8,634 nucleotides of DNA, taken from assembly GCA_020625635.1 (NCBI GenBank), contig JAHLBL010000061.1, forward strand, positions 1 to 8,634, written 5' to 3'. Under the pieces are notes generated by a model. That model was not told the origin of the DNA. It was given only the letters and a program-made list of their open reading frames with translations, and ran no database searches. A program made the position numbers and the translations under genes. The stretch's first letter is position 1. Each line of letters begins with the position of its first letter. The stretch is from a bacterium (lineage in GTDB: Bacteria; Bacillota; Clostridia; Oscillospirales; Acutalibacteraceae). Positions 1 to 6,287 of the stretch are shown here, piece after piece.

Positions 1-261
1 GAAAAGCTCCTTAAGGGACTCGAGGAAAGGCTCAGAACGCTGGAGATCGATATTACCTTCACCGAAGGCGCGATCAGCGAGATCGCCGATGAGGGCTTTG
101 ACGAGAACTACGGCGCGCGTCCGCTGAAGAGAGCGATCACGACCAAAATCGAGGACGCTCTTTCCGAGAAAATTCTCGAGGGCAGCGTGAAGAAGAATAC
201 AAGAATCACCTGTGACTTTAAGGACGGAGAGTTCGTCTTTGAAGAAGTGAACAAGGAATAA
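1..261 (+). CDS. clpC: Clp-family AAA+ ATPase, C-terminal end (ClpC-like), 5' truncated by window
   Basis: Frame 1 is open from the first base to a TAA at 259-261 and encodes the last 86 residues of a larger protein. The diagnostic segment is YGARPLKRAI at about residues 42-51, the hallmark of the small subdomain of the second ATPase ring (D2-small, ClpB_D2-small family), which carries the sensor-2 arginine in the GARPL/K motif. The following IEDALSEKILEG stretch resembles ClpC more than ClpB, which usually has a different helix there, so ClpC is favoured but ClpB or ClpE cannot be excluded. Clp ATPases are cytosolic hexamers that unfold proteins, ClpC for degradation by ClpP and ClpB for disaggregation. 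It is a cellular housekeeping gene and marks the left part of the window as host chromosome. It ends 12 bases before a terminator hairpin, so it is the last gene of its transcript. Confidence 0.85.
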   Translation, partial: EKLLKGLEERLRTLEIDITFTEGAISEIADEGFDENYGARPLKRAITTKIEDALSEKILEGSVKKNTRITCDFKDGEFVFEEVNKE

Positions 262-273
262 ATCAACCACACC

Positions 274-308
274 GAAGCTGTCGCGTTTTGCGGCAGCTTC
301 TTTTGTTA
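274..308 (+). terminator. Rho-independent terminator after the Clp gene
   Basis: An 11-base-pair stem (274-284 with 290-300, one T-G wobble) with a 5-base loop is followed by TTTTGTTAATTTTT. It lies 12 bases after the Clp stop codon, the expected place for an intrinsic terminator, and isolates the next gene from read-through. Confidence 0.88.
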
Positions 309-324
309 ATTTTTAATAAAAATC

Positions 325-353
325 TTGCATTATTTTTTGTTTTATGGTACTAT
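325..353 (+). promoter_or_regulatory. Sigma-A-type promoter for the secreted protein gene
   Basis: A -35 box TTGCAT (325-330) and a -10 box TACTAT (348-353) are separated by exactly 17 bases, in very AT-rich DNA. Transcription would begin near 359-361, giving a leader of about 28 bases before the TTG start at 389. It sits directly between an upstream terminator and a strong ribosome binding site, which supports real function. No operator-like repeat is visible around it. Confidence 0.65.
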
Positions 354-375
354 ATTTTAAATAGTATAAACTAAA

Positions 376-382
376 AGGAGGG
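376..382 (+). promoter_or_regulatory. Ribosome binding site that fixes a TTG start
   Basis: AGGAGGG at 376-382 is a near-perfect Shine-Dalgarno sequence, six bases before TTG at 389. The downstream codons read MKKLFSMLLTA, an ideal signal-peptide beginning, so the TTG start is well supported and no ATG start is needed. Confidence 0.85.
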
Positions 383-388
383 CTTATT

Positions 389-2293
389 TTGAAAAAACTA
401 TTTTCAATGCTTTTAACTGCGGCTGTTTTAGTTTCCTGCCTTTGTCTGCCCGTTAACGCGGCGGGCAGCGATTTTAAACTGCCGTTTGAGCTTATTCCCG
501 CGAAAACCGTTGCGCTCAGCAAGGTGTATGACAATCATTCAACTGACGCTCAGTTCAACTTCAGTATGGAATCCGATATGATCAAATTTATGCAGGACTG
601 CGAGGATCCCGATAAAAAGGAACAGATTTTCAGGCAGTTAGGCGTAGAGGATATGTGGATCAGCACTCAGATCGACTGGGCTATCGACGACAAGAACGAC
701 TGGCATCATACCGAATACTGGGACGAAAACGACGCAACGCATTACTTCGGAATCGGCAATGATGAATTCGGACGCAGCCGTCTTTGCGAGTGGGATATTG
801 TGGATTTATGGCTTTATCCTCAGTCCACCAACGAATGCTGGATCACCCGTTACGCGGGCAACCCTGCTGATCCCGAGGAGGAAAGATGGAACGGTACGGA
901 TTACGTTGATGAAGAAAATCCCGCCAACAACGCTCATCGCCCGGGTATGAAGGACGTCCTCAAGGAAGGTCAGTACACCATCGTTCAGGATGAGCCGGGT
1001 GAATCTCATATTGAAATCGATTATAATAAGCACACGCTTTACGCTCGTATGCGTTATTATGTAGTGTTAAGAGGTTCCGAAAAGGATCGCTATCTGTTTT
1101 CCGACTGGTCCGACACGGCTGCTTACGGCAAGGATGCTCCCAAGTGGACTCCGCCGACCGCCGAAACTCTCGACGCTCCTGAAATCTCAGACCTCTTTGA
1201 GACAGGCGAGGAGTTCAACGAGTATCCGATAGTCGGCTACACTCTCACTGTTCCCGACAAGCTCAACGCCGACCTTACCGAAATCACCGCGCGCGGCGGT
1301 TATATATCCATATCGACCGAGGCTCGCGTCAAAGGTAACGACGAGTGGAAAGAACTTCAGTGTGATTGGGATGTTAAGGGCGGAACGCTCTACTCCGATA
1401 TTTTAGCGCTCGACGGCGAGGGCAAGCCCCTCTACAAGGGAACCGAGATCGAGTTCAGAGCCCGTTATTTCTGTCAGATCAGGATGAATAATAACGATGA
1501 AGTGATTGCCGAGTTCAACTCGCGCTATTCCGACGTTCTTACGGTTACTCTTGAAAACGACTATATTCCTCCCGTTGTTGTTCCCCCTGTGGACGATCCT
1601 GTCGATGACGTTGAGCCCTCAAAGGACGTAAGCGAGGGCAGCGACGCGAGCGCTGTTGACAAGTTCATTACAGATAAAATCAAGAACGACAACGACCCCA
1701 AGGGCTCAACCTTCGGAACTGTACGCGCGAACGCCTCAAAGGTTAAGAACAACGCAATTACCGTTAAGTGGTCAAAGGTAAAGAACGCTTATCAGTACTT
1801 TGTTTACGGCAACCGCTGCGGTAAGACAAATGGCGCGTTCAATCCCTACATTCTTATAGCTACGACAAAGAAAACTTCTCAGACCTTTAAGAAAATTCTT
1901 AAAGAGAAAATTAAGAAGAACACATATTACAAGTTCCTCGTTGTAGCTGTCAGCAAGAAGGATAAGGTTATTTCTACCTCAAAGACGATCCACGTCGCTA
2001 CGGCAGGCGGAAAGTACACCAATCCCAAGAGCCTTACAATCAACTCAAAGATCAAGAAGAACAAGGTCTCCCTCAAGAAGGGCAAGTCGATTGCGCTGAA
2101 GGCTAAAGCTGTAAAGGCGAACAAAAAGCTTAAGGTCGAGAATCACCGCAAGATCAAATACGAGAGCTCTGACAATAAGATCGCGACGGTCAGCTCATCG
2201 GGTAAAATCACCGCGAAGAAAAAGGGCAGCTGTTACGTTTACGCTTACGCCCTCAACGGTATTTACAGACAGGTAAAGGTTACGGTAAAATAA
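389..2293 (+). CDS. Secreted protein with duplicated N-terminal module, proline linker and basic Fn3-like/Big2-like tail
   Basis: This is a 634-residue exported protein of unknown function. Residues 1-25 form a signal peptide (two lysines, hydrophobic core, VNAA exit), cut probably near 24-26; LVSC at 14-17 resembles a lipobox, but the hydrophobic core runs past it. Residues 40-390 are acidic and aromatic and seem to hold two copies of one beta-rich module: WISTQIDWAIDDKNDW (90-105) matches YISISTEARVKGNDEW (305-320), and LYARMRYYVVLRG (217-229) matches IEFRARYFCQIRM (354-366). A Pro/Val/Asp linker (393-410) follows. Residues about 445-538 look like a fibronectin type III domain (ITVKWSKVKNAYQYFVYG), and 545-634 like a bacterial Ig-like Big2 domain (YESSDNKIATVSSSGKITAKKKG). 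No catalytic motif, sortase signal or transmembrane anchor is seen. The gene has its own promoter and terminator. It may bind the wall or a glycan through the basic tail; that is inference. Confidence 0.85.
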   Translation: MKKLFSMLLTAAVLVSCLCLPVNAAGSDFKLPFELIPAKTVALSKVYDNHSTDAQFNFSMESDMIKFMQDCEDPDKKEQIFRQLGVEDMWISTQIDWAIDDKNDWHHTEYWDENDATHYFGIGNDEFGRSRLCEWDIVDLWLYPQSTNECWITRYAGNPADPEEERWNGTDYVDEENPANNAHRPGMKDVLKEGQYTIVQDEPGESHIEIDYNKHTLYARMRYYVVLRGSEKDRYLFSDWSDTAAYGKDAPKWTPPTAETLDAPEISDLFETGEEFNEYPIVGYTLTVPDKLNADLTEITARGGYISISTEARVKGNDEWKELQCDWDVKGGTLYSDILALDGEGKPLYKGTEIEFRARYFCQIRMNNNDEVIAEFNSRYSDVLTVTLENDYIPPVVVPPVDDPVDDVEPSKDVSEGSDASAVDKFITDKIKNDNDPKGSTFGTVRANASKVKNNAITVKWSKVKNAYQYFVYGNRCGKTNGAFNPYILIATTKKTSQTFKKILKEKIKKNTYYKFLVVAVSKKDKVISTSKTIHVATAGGKYTNPKSLTINSKIKKNKVSLKKGKSIALKAKAVKANKKLKVENHRKIKYESSDNKIATVSSSGKITAKKKGSCYVYAYALNGIYRQVKVTVK

Positions 2294-2308
2294 TAAGTTA
2301 ATAATTCA

Positions 2309-2338
2309 GGCGGCTCAATCATGAGCCGCCCTTTTTTT
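2309..2338 (+). terminator. Rho-independent terminator after the secreted protein gene
   Basis: A perfect 9-base-pair GC-rich stem (GGCGGCTCA at 2309-2317 with TGAGCCGCC at 2322-2330) with a 4-base loop is followed by C and seven T. It lies 15 bases after the stop codon and should stop transcription efficiently before the phage gene block. Confidence 0.92.
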
Positions 2339-2365
2339 GACGGTATTATTATTCTGTATCAGAAT
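2337..2365 (+). promoter_or_regulatory. Candidate promoter overlapping a palindrome, upstream of the head gene operon
   Basis: TTGACG (2337-2342, five of six consensus bases) is followed after 17 bases by CAGAAT (2360-2365, four of six). The -10 box is the right arm of the palindrome ATTCTG-TAT-CAGAAT (2351-2365), a layout expected of a promoter with an operator. The -35 box begins inside the T tract of the preceding terminator. Support is only by sequence match and spacing; the -10 is weak, and a chance match in AT-rich DNA is quite possible. Confidence 0.3.
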
Positions 2366-2403
2366 TATAAACCGCTTTTTTAAAAAATTTAAAACTTTTT
2401 TTC

Positions 2404-2434
2404 AAAAAATTGCGTAAAACTACGCAATTTTTTT
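2404..2434 (+). terminator. AT-rich hairpin with flanking A and T tracts, terminator or attenuator before terS
   Basis: A perfect 13-base-pair inverted repeat pairs 2404-2416 (six A, then TTGCGTA) with 2421-2433 (TACGCAA, then T's) around a four-base AAAC loop. The T tract makes it terminator-like on the plus strand, and the A tract makes it terminator-like on the minus strand, so it may act in both directions. No minus-strand gene in the window needs it. It stands 43 bases before the terS start, so any transcript started upstream must pass it, which would make it an attenuation or antitermination point. The core stem is only 7 base pairs without the A-T tracts, so strength is uncertain. Confidence 0.6.
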
Positions 2435-2476
2435 GTTTTTTGCAGGGTATATGAGAGCTGATGAAAGGAGGGAAAG

Positions 2477-2938
2477 ATGGCAAGGTTAACCAAGAAGGAA
2501 AAGGAGTTCTGCGCCGCGCTTATCCAGACGGGAAGCATTTCCTCCGCGCAAAGACTGGCGGGAATAGAAAACGGTCGTGTTCTGTTGTGCCGTCAGGAAA
2601 TTATCGACGAGATAAAAAAGCTCTCCGAAGCTCGCGCGCAGACGGACGAGTACCTCGCGAAGGCGGCGCTACGCCACCTCGCCGCGCCCGATATCTCGGA
2701 CGCCGTGAGCCTTATTTTCAAGGACGGATTGAGCGACAGCGACTTAAAGAAGCTCGACCTCTTTGCGGTGTCGGAAATCCGCAGAAGGGACAACGTCACC
2801 GAGATCAAGTTTTTCGACCGCTTCAAGGCGATTGAAAGACTGCTTGAGGCGGGCGGAAGGCAGGAGCATTCCGTGCCGTTTTATGAGGCGCTGCTCGAAA
2901 GCGCACGCGGACTGAGCCGCGACGGAGATGAAGATTAA
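2477..2938 (+). CDS. terS: Phage terminase small subunit
   Basis: A 153-residue protein that would recognise the packaging site on phage DNA and present it to the large terminase in the cytoplasm. Residues 4-32 (LTKKEKEFCAALIQTGSISS and following AQRLAGI) match the N-terminal helix-turn-helix of the Terminase_2 family, whose members typically read LT-KQ-F---Y---GN---AA--AGY. A middle helical region (40-70) fits the oligomerisation part, and residues 107-123 (VTEIKFFDRFKAIERLL) match the usual C-terminal pattern of this family. Its length is typical. ATG 2477 is chosen because AAAGGAGGG (2464-2472) lies just upstream. It is the first gene of the head operon and overlaps terL by 11 bases, the standard terS-terL order. 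The assignment is strong from motif and context; the DNA target (cos or pac) cannot be read from the sequence. Confidence 0.88.
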   Translation: MARLTKKEKEFCAALIQTGSISSAQRLAGIENGRVLLCRQEIIDEIKKLSEARAQTDEYLAKAALRHLAAPDISDAVSLIFKDGLSDSDLKKLDLFAVSEIRRRDNVTEIKFFDRFKAIERLLEAGGRQEHSVPFYEALLESARGLSRDGDED

Positions 2939-4157
2939 GCCGTTCTCAAAAAAACAACTCCGCGCGCTTACCTGGTGGGCGTATTCGGACTGCGACGCGT
3001 TGATCTGCGACGGCGCCGTACGTTCGGGTAAGACGTTTTCAATGTCTATTTCGTTTATCGCATGGAGCTTTTACCGCTTCAGCGGTCACGCGTTCGCTAT
3101 CTGCGGCAAAACCGTAAAGAGCGCGAGACGCAACATTATCGTTCCGATCGTTCCGATTCTCCGGCAGATGGGGTATGAGGTTCGTGAAAAGCTCGGCGAA
3201 AACAAGCTGATTATTTCCTATCGGGGCATGGAAAATCTGTTTTACGTTTTCGGCGGAAAGGACGAGGGCAGCGCTTCGCTGATACAGGGTATGACGCTCT
3301 CGGGCGTGCTGTTCGACGAGGTTGCGCTTATGCCGCGCTCGTTTGTGGAGCAGGCTTTGGCACGCTGCTCGGTAGAGGGCAGTAAATTCTGGTTTAACTG
3401 CAATCCCGAGAACCCCGCTCACTGGTTCTACCGCGAGTGGATCAAACGCGCTAAAAGCCGAAACGCGCTGTATCTTCACTTCACGATGAGGGATAATCCA
3501 TCATTGTCACAGGAGATGATAGAGCGCTACGAAAGGCTTTACAGCGGTTCATTCTATGAGCGGTTCGTACTCGGAAAATGGGTGGCGGTGTCGGGAGCGG
3601 TCTATCCGTTTATGACGGAGGAAATGTTTGTGAAGCCTCCCGACGGCGGATTCGACAGCTACGCGGTTTCCGTTGACTACGGCACAGTGAATCCCGCGTC
3701 CTTCGGACTTTGGGGGAGGCTGGACGGCGTCTGGTACCGCATCGGCGAAAGCTACTTCGATTCGCGCCGCGAGGGCTACCAGAAAACCGACGAGGAGCAT
3801 TATGAAGCTCTTTCTAAGCTTATCGGCGGAAGGGCGGTTAAGTGTATTGCGGTTGATCCGTCCGCGGCGTCGTTCATCGAAACGATACGGCGTCACGGCG
3901 AATACAACGTGATCCCCGCCCATAACGATGTGCTCAACGGAATAAGGCGCACGAGCTCCGCTCTTAAGGAAGGGAAAATCAGAATCTGCGACTGCTGTAC
4001 GGACAGCATACGCGAGTTTTCTCTTTACCGCTGGAGCGAAAACAAAAACGACACTCCCGTAAAGGAGAACGACCATGCGATGGATGACATTCGTTATTTC
4101 GTCGCGACGATTTACGAGGACAGCGACACCCTCAGTGTGGCGGCTGCCCGAAGATAA
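2928..4157 (+). CDS. terL: Phage terminase large subunit (PBSX-like ATPase/nuclease)
   Basis: A 409-residue packaging motor that hydrolyses ATP to translocate DNA into the procapsid and cuts the concatemer. Walker A is GAVRSGKT (29-36), Walker B is VLFDE (127-131) with the catalytic Glu131, and the coupling motif lies in FWFNCNP (154-160). The C-terminal RNase H-like nuclease keeps three acidic residues: Asp250 in SVDYGTVNP, Asp310 in IAVDPSAAS, and Asp386/387 in DHAMDDIRYF. This arrangement matches the Terminase_3/Terminase_3C (PBSX/SPP1-type) families, and 409 residues is a normal length, so the enzyme looks intact. ATG 2928 is the only sensible start, because an in-frame TGA stands at 2913-2915. 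Its ribosome binding signal is poor (GGAG touches the ATG), so translation probably depends on ribosomes finishing terS, which overlaps it by 11 bases. Confidence 0.95.
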   Translation: MKIKPFSKKQLRALTWWAYSDCDALICDGAVRSGKTFSMSISFIAWSFYRFSGHAFAICGKTVKSARRNIIVPIVPILRQMGYEVREKLGENKLIISYRGMENLFYVFGGKDEGSASLIQGMTLSGVLFDEVALMPRSFVEQALARCSVEGSKFWFNCNPENPAHWFYREWIKRAKSRNALYLHFTMRDNPSLSQEMIERYERLYSGSFYERFVLGKWVAVSGAVYPFMTEEMFVKPPDGGFDSYAVSVDYGTVNPASFGLWGRLDGVWYRIGESYFDSRREGYQKTDEEHYEALSKLIGGRAVKCIAVDPSAASFIETIRRHGEYNVIPAHNDVLNGIRRTSSALKEGKIRICDCCTDSIREFSLYRWSENKNDTPVKENDHAMDDIRYFVATIYEDSDTLSVAAARR

Positions 4158-4158
4158 C

Positions 4159-4164
4159 AGGAGG
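4159..4164 (+). promoter_or_regulatory. Ribosome binding site that fixes the portal TTG start
   Basis: AGGAGG at 4159-4164 lies two bases after the terL stop and six bases before TTG at 4171. The in-frame ATG at 4075 has no such site and would overlap terL by 83 bases, so TTG 4171 is the better start. Confidence 0.85.
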
Positions 4165-4170
4165 AAAGTT

Positions 4171-5322
4171 TTGAATTTCTTTAAAAGAAATAAAAATTCT
4201 CAGGACACGGACGCGGCGGTTTATCCCGCTCCGTCCACTTCAAAAACCCATCCTTTCTCTCTGATTAACGGATACTCGCCTCTGACCGATGTTGAGCTCG
4301 AGCTTTACACCAGTCTCAGAGAAGCAGTTCCGATAATCGACGCGGCTCTCGACAAAACCGTCCGACTTATAGGCAACTTTGAGGTCATAGCCGCCGACAG
4401 AAACGGCAGAGCTCCGCTGTGCCGCTTTCTCGAAAGCGTGCGTTGCGCTGGCGGAAACTACGGAATTTATCCGTTCATCACCGCCTACCTCAACGATATG
4501 CTGACTTACGGGCAGGCTGTCGGCGAAATAGTGCTGACAAGCGACAAGTCGACGGTGGCTGCGCTCTACAACGCGAATCTTAAGGACGTAAGGATCGTCG
4601 CGGGTGACAGTCCTCTTAACCTGACCGTCTGCAAAAATGACGCTGATCTGACCGCGGCTCCGTGCCAGAGTCTGATCATGTCGACCCTACTCAATCCGCA
4701 GTCGGGTACGGTAAGGGGTACGTCTATACTCCGCGGACTTCCTTATGTCAGCGGGATCCTTCTCAAGATTTTCAACTCTCTCGGCAACAACTGGGAGCGT
4801 GTCGGAAATGTACGCTTCGCGGTTACCTACCGTCCCGATTCGGGCTCGGCGTCGGTAACAAAGAAGCAGGCTCAGCAGATTGCCGACGAGTGGAGCAGAG
4901 CGATGAGAAGCAGCGAGGTCTGTGATTTTGTGTCGGTCGGCGACGTCAGCGTAAAGGTTATCGGAGCCGACAACCAGATCCTTGACTGCGAGGTTCCTGC
5001 GAGAACGCTGCTCGAGCAGATCATCGCCAAGCTTGCCATTCCGCCGTTTGTGCTTGGAATAAGCTGGTCAACGTCGGAGCGTATGAGCACTCAGCAGGCT
5101 GATATTCTCACGAGCGAGCTTGAGTATTACCGCACGCTCGTCAATCCCGTGATCGAGCGTATCTGTTCCACGTTCCTGCGTCTCAACGGTTACGGAGACG
5201 GCGTTAGAATCAAGTGGGATTTAATCAACTTACAGGATGAGGTTGAGCTGTCTCAGGCGCGTCTCAATAACGCGCACGCGGCTCAGATTGAAAAAGAAAT
5301 AGGAATAGGTGAGGAAGATTGA
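4171..5322 (+). CDS. Phage portal protein
   Basis: A 383-residue protein that would form the dodecameric ring at one capsid vertex, through which TerL pumps DNA and to which the neck attaches. Portal features are the N-terminal YSPLTDVELELY and VPIIDAALDKTVRLIG (53-68), the middle segment PFITAYLNDMLTYGQAVGEI (101-120), and the C-terminal LAIPPFVLGIS (288-298) followed by SERMSTQQADILTSELEYY (302-320) and VNPVIERICSTFLRLNGY (324-341). The IPPFVLG plus long helix pattern is characteristic of portals, including the HK97 type. It is on the short side for portals (HK97 has about 420 residues) but no conserved part is clearly missing. Starting at TTG 4171, chosen from AGGAGG six bases upstream, gives a normal polar N-terminus. 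The stop TGA shares its last base with the ATG of the protease gene. Confidence 0.9.
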   Translation: MNFFKRNKNSQDTDAAVYPAPSTSKTHPFSLINGYSPLTDVELELYTSLREAVPIIDAALDKTVRLIGNFEVIAADRNGRAPLCRFLESVRCAGGNYGIYPFITAYLNDMLTYGQAVGEIVLTSDKSTVAALYNANLKDVRIVAGDSPLNLTVCKNDADLTAAPCQSLIMSTLLNPQSGTVRGTSILRGLPYVSGILLKIFNSLGNNWERVGNVRFAVTYRPDSGSASVTKKQAQQIADEWSRAMRSSEVCDFVSVGDVSVKVIGADNQILDCEVPARTLLEQIIAKLAIPPFVLGISWSTSERMSTQQADILTSELEYYRTLVNPVIERICSTFLRLNGYGDGVRIKWDLINLQDEVELSQARLNNAHAAQIEKEIGIGEED

Positions 5323-6275
5323 TGTATGGACATGTAATTAAAAATGCCGACATAACCGACGACGAGATGAAGCTCATTAACACCTACTCCAGACGTGAGC
5401 TGAAGAGGGAAGAGGTCTATATTTTCTCGGTTGTGCTCTGCGACAACGACATTGACCGCGACTATGAGAGATTTACGGTAGAGTCGCTCGAAAAGCTCAG
5501 CACTCTTTTCATCGGAAAGACGGGGATTTTTGACCACAATCCGACCGCCGAGAAGCAGACCGCGAGAATCATCAGCACGTCAGTTGAGTCAGTTGAGGGC
5601 AGGAAGAACGCGCTCGGCGACGATTATTTCAGACTTGTCGCGAGAGCCTATATGCCTGTCTGCGAGCGCAACAGCGACCTTATTCTCGCGCTCGACAGCG
5701 GAATCGTTCGCGAGGTCAGCGTAGGCTGCGCGGTGGAAAAAACGCTGTGCAGCATCTGCGGCGAGGAGCTCTCCCACTGCAGCCACGTTAAGGGCGAGAC
5801 CTACGGCGGAAAGCTCTGCTACGGCGAACTGTGCGATCCGTTCGACGCGTATGAGTTCAGCTTTGTCGCGGTTCCCGCTCAGAAAGAGGCGGGGGTAATC
5901 AAGACTTTTAACGGAAAGGAAAGTAAAATGACAGATATCCTGAAGTCAATTGAAAACAGCGAGGCTGTCACGCTTAATAAATCAGACAGCAAAAAGCTTG
6001 CGGAATATATCGAGAGCCTCAGAAAGCAGGCTGCCGACGGCGCTTACTACCGCGGAGTTCTCGTCAGCGACGTGCTGCGCTACAGCGGTATCGTTCAGCC
6101 CGAGATTTCCCGCGCGTCAATGGAGAAGGCGGTCAAATCGCTTTCTCTCGAGGAGCTTAAGGAATTCCGCGACGCTTATAAGAAACGCGCGCAGAGCAAA
6201 TACGAGGTCGTCCCTCAGCTCTACCGCGAACAGACAACCACAGGCTCTAATACAAACACAGAATTCAAAATTTAA
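5322..6275 (+). CDS. Prohead protease with zinc-knuckle-like insert and fused C-terminal scaffold-like domain
   Basis: A 317-residue protein that would mature the procapsid by cleaving scaffold and head proteins. Residues 30-193 form the protease: VYIFSVVLCDNDIDRDYERF, then GIFDHNP with the likely catalytic His72, then VREVSVGC with the likely catalytic Ser133, and EFSFVAVPAQKEAGV closing the fold. These match the herpesvirus-assemblin-like phage prohead proteases (His and Ser in DH and SVG motifs). Between Ser133 and the closing strand lies CSICGEELSHCSH (143-155) plus Cys166 and Cys171, a probable metal-binding knob. Residues 203-317 are charged, mostly helical, with a polar tail, as expected of a scaffold; no separate scaffold gene is present. 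The start is ATG 5322, after GAGG at 5311-5314; TTG 5319 is possible but less likely. The ATG overlaps the portal TGA by one base. An internal start is listed separately. Confidence 0.85.
   Translation: MYGHVIKNADITDDEMKLINTYSRRELKREEVYIFSVVLCDNDIDRDYERFTVESLEKLSTLFIGKTGIFDHNPTAEKQTARIISTSVESVEGRKNALGDDYFRLVARAYMPVCERNSDLILALDSGIVREVSVGCAVEKTLCSICGEELSHCSHVKGETYGGKLCYGELCDPFDAYEFSFVAVPAQKEAGVIKTFNGKESKMTDILKSIENSEAVTLNKSDSKKLAEYIESLRKQAADGAYYRGVLVSDVLRYSGIVQPEISRASMEKAVKSLSLEELKEFRDAYKKRAQSKYEVVPQLYREQTTTGSNTNTEFKI
5913..5920 (+). promoter_or_regulatory. Internal ribosome binding site inside the protease gene
   Basis: GGAAAGGA at 5913-5920 precedes an in-frame ATG at 5928-5930 by seven bases, good Shine-Dalgarno spacing. 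It falls exactly at the junction between the protease domain, which ends near residue 195, and the helical tail that begins at Met203. Purine-rich runs are common in this genome, so function is inferred. Confidence 0.45.
5928..6275 (+). CDS. Possible nested scaffold protein from an internal start in the protease gene
   Basis: Translation from ATG 5928 in the protease frame would give a 115-residue protein, MTDILKSIENSEAV to TNTEFKI, without the protease domain. It is charged and predicted mostly helical, with KSDSKKLAEYIESLRKQAA (220-238 of the full protein) and SLSLEELKEFRDAYKKRAQ (273-291) as clear amphipathic helices, and ends in a Thr/Asn-rich tail. Size and composition suit a phage scaffold that the capsid protein assembles around. 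The known model is phage lambda, where scaffold Nu3 is made from an internal start within protease gene C. The alternative is that only the full protein is made and the scaffold part acts as a fusion. The domain boundary and internal ribosome binding site support the nested product; nothing in the sequence proves it. Confidence 0.4.
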   Translation: MTDILKSIENSEAVTLNKSDSKKLAEYIESLRKQAADGAYYRGVLVSDVLRYSGIVQPEISRASMEKAVKSLSLEELKEFRDAYKKRAQSKYEVVPQLYREQTTTGSNTNTEFKI

Positions 6276-6287
6276 CGGAGGTAAATT

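Noticed and set aside
2294..2476. Searched for a tRNA, att core or integrase gene fragment at the cellular/phage junction
   Set aside because: No cloverleaf or tRNA 3' end is recognisable, and only hairpins and AT tracts are present. With just one end in the window, no repeated att core can be identified.
2461..2835. 124-residue plus-strand frame overlapping terS from ATG 2461
   Set aside because: It is in another frame from terS, is arginine- and glycine-rich shadow sequence, and its start lies within the terS ribosome binding region. The terS frame has the helix-turn-helix and family pattern.
3549..4076. 175-residue minus-strand open frame opposite terL, and a similar 146-residue one at 3039-3479
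   Set aside because: Both lie fully antisense to terL, which has intact ATPase and nuclease motifs. They have no recognisable domain and no supporting operon context, and reflect the codon bias of terL.
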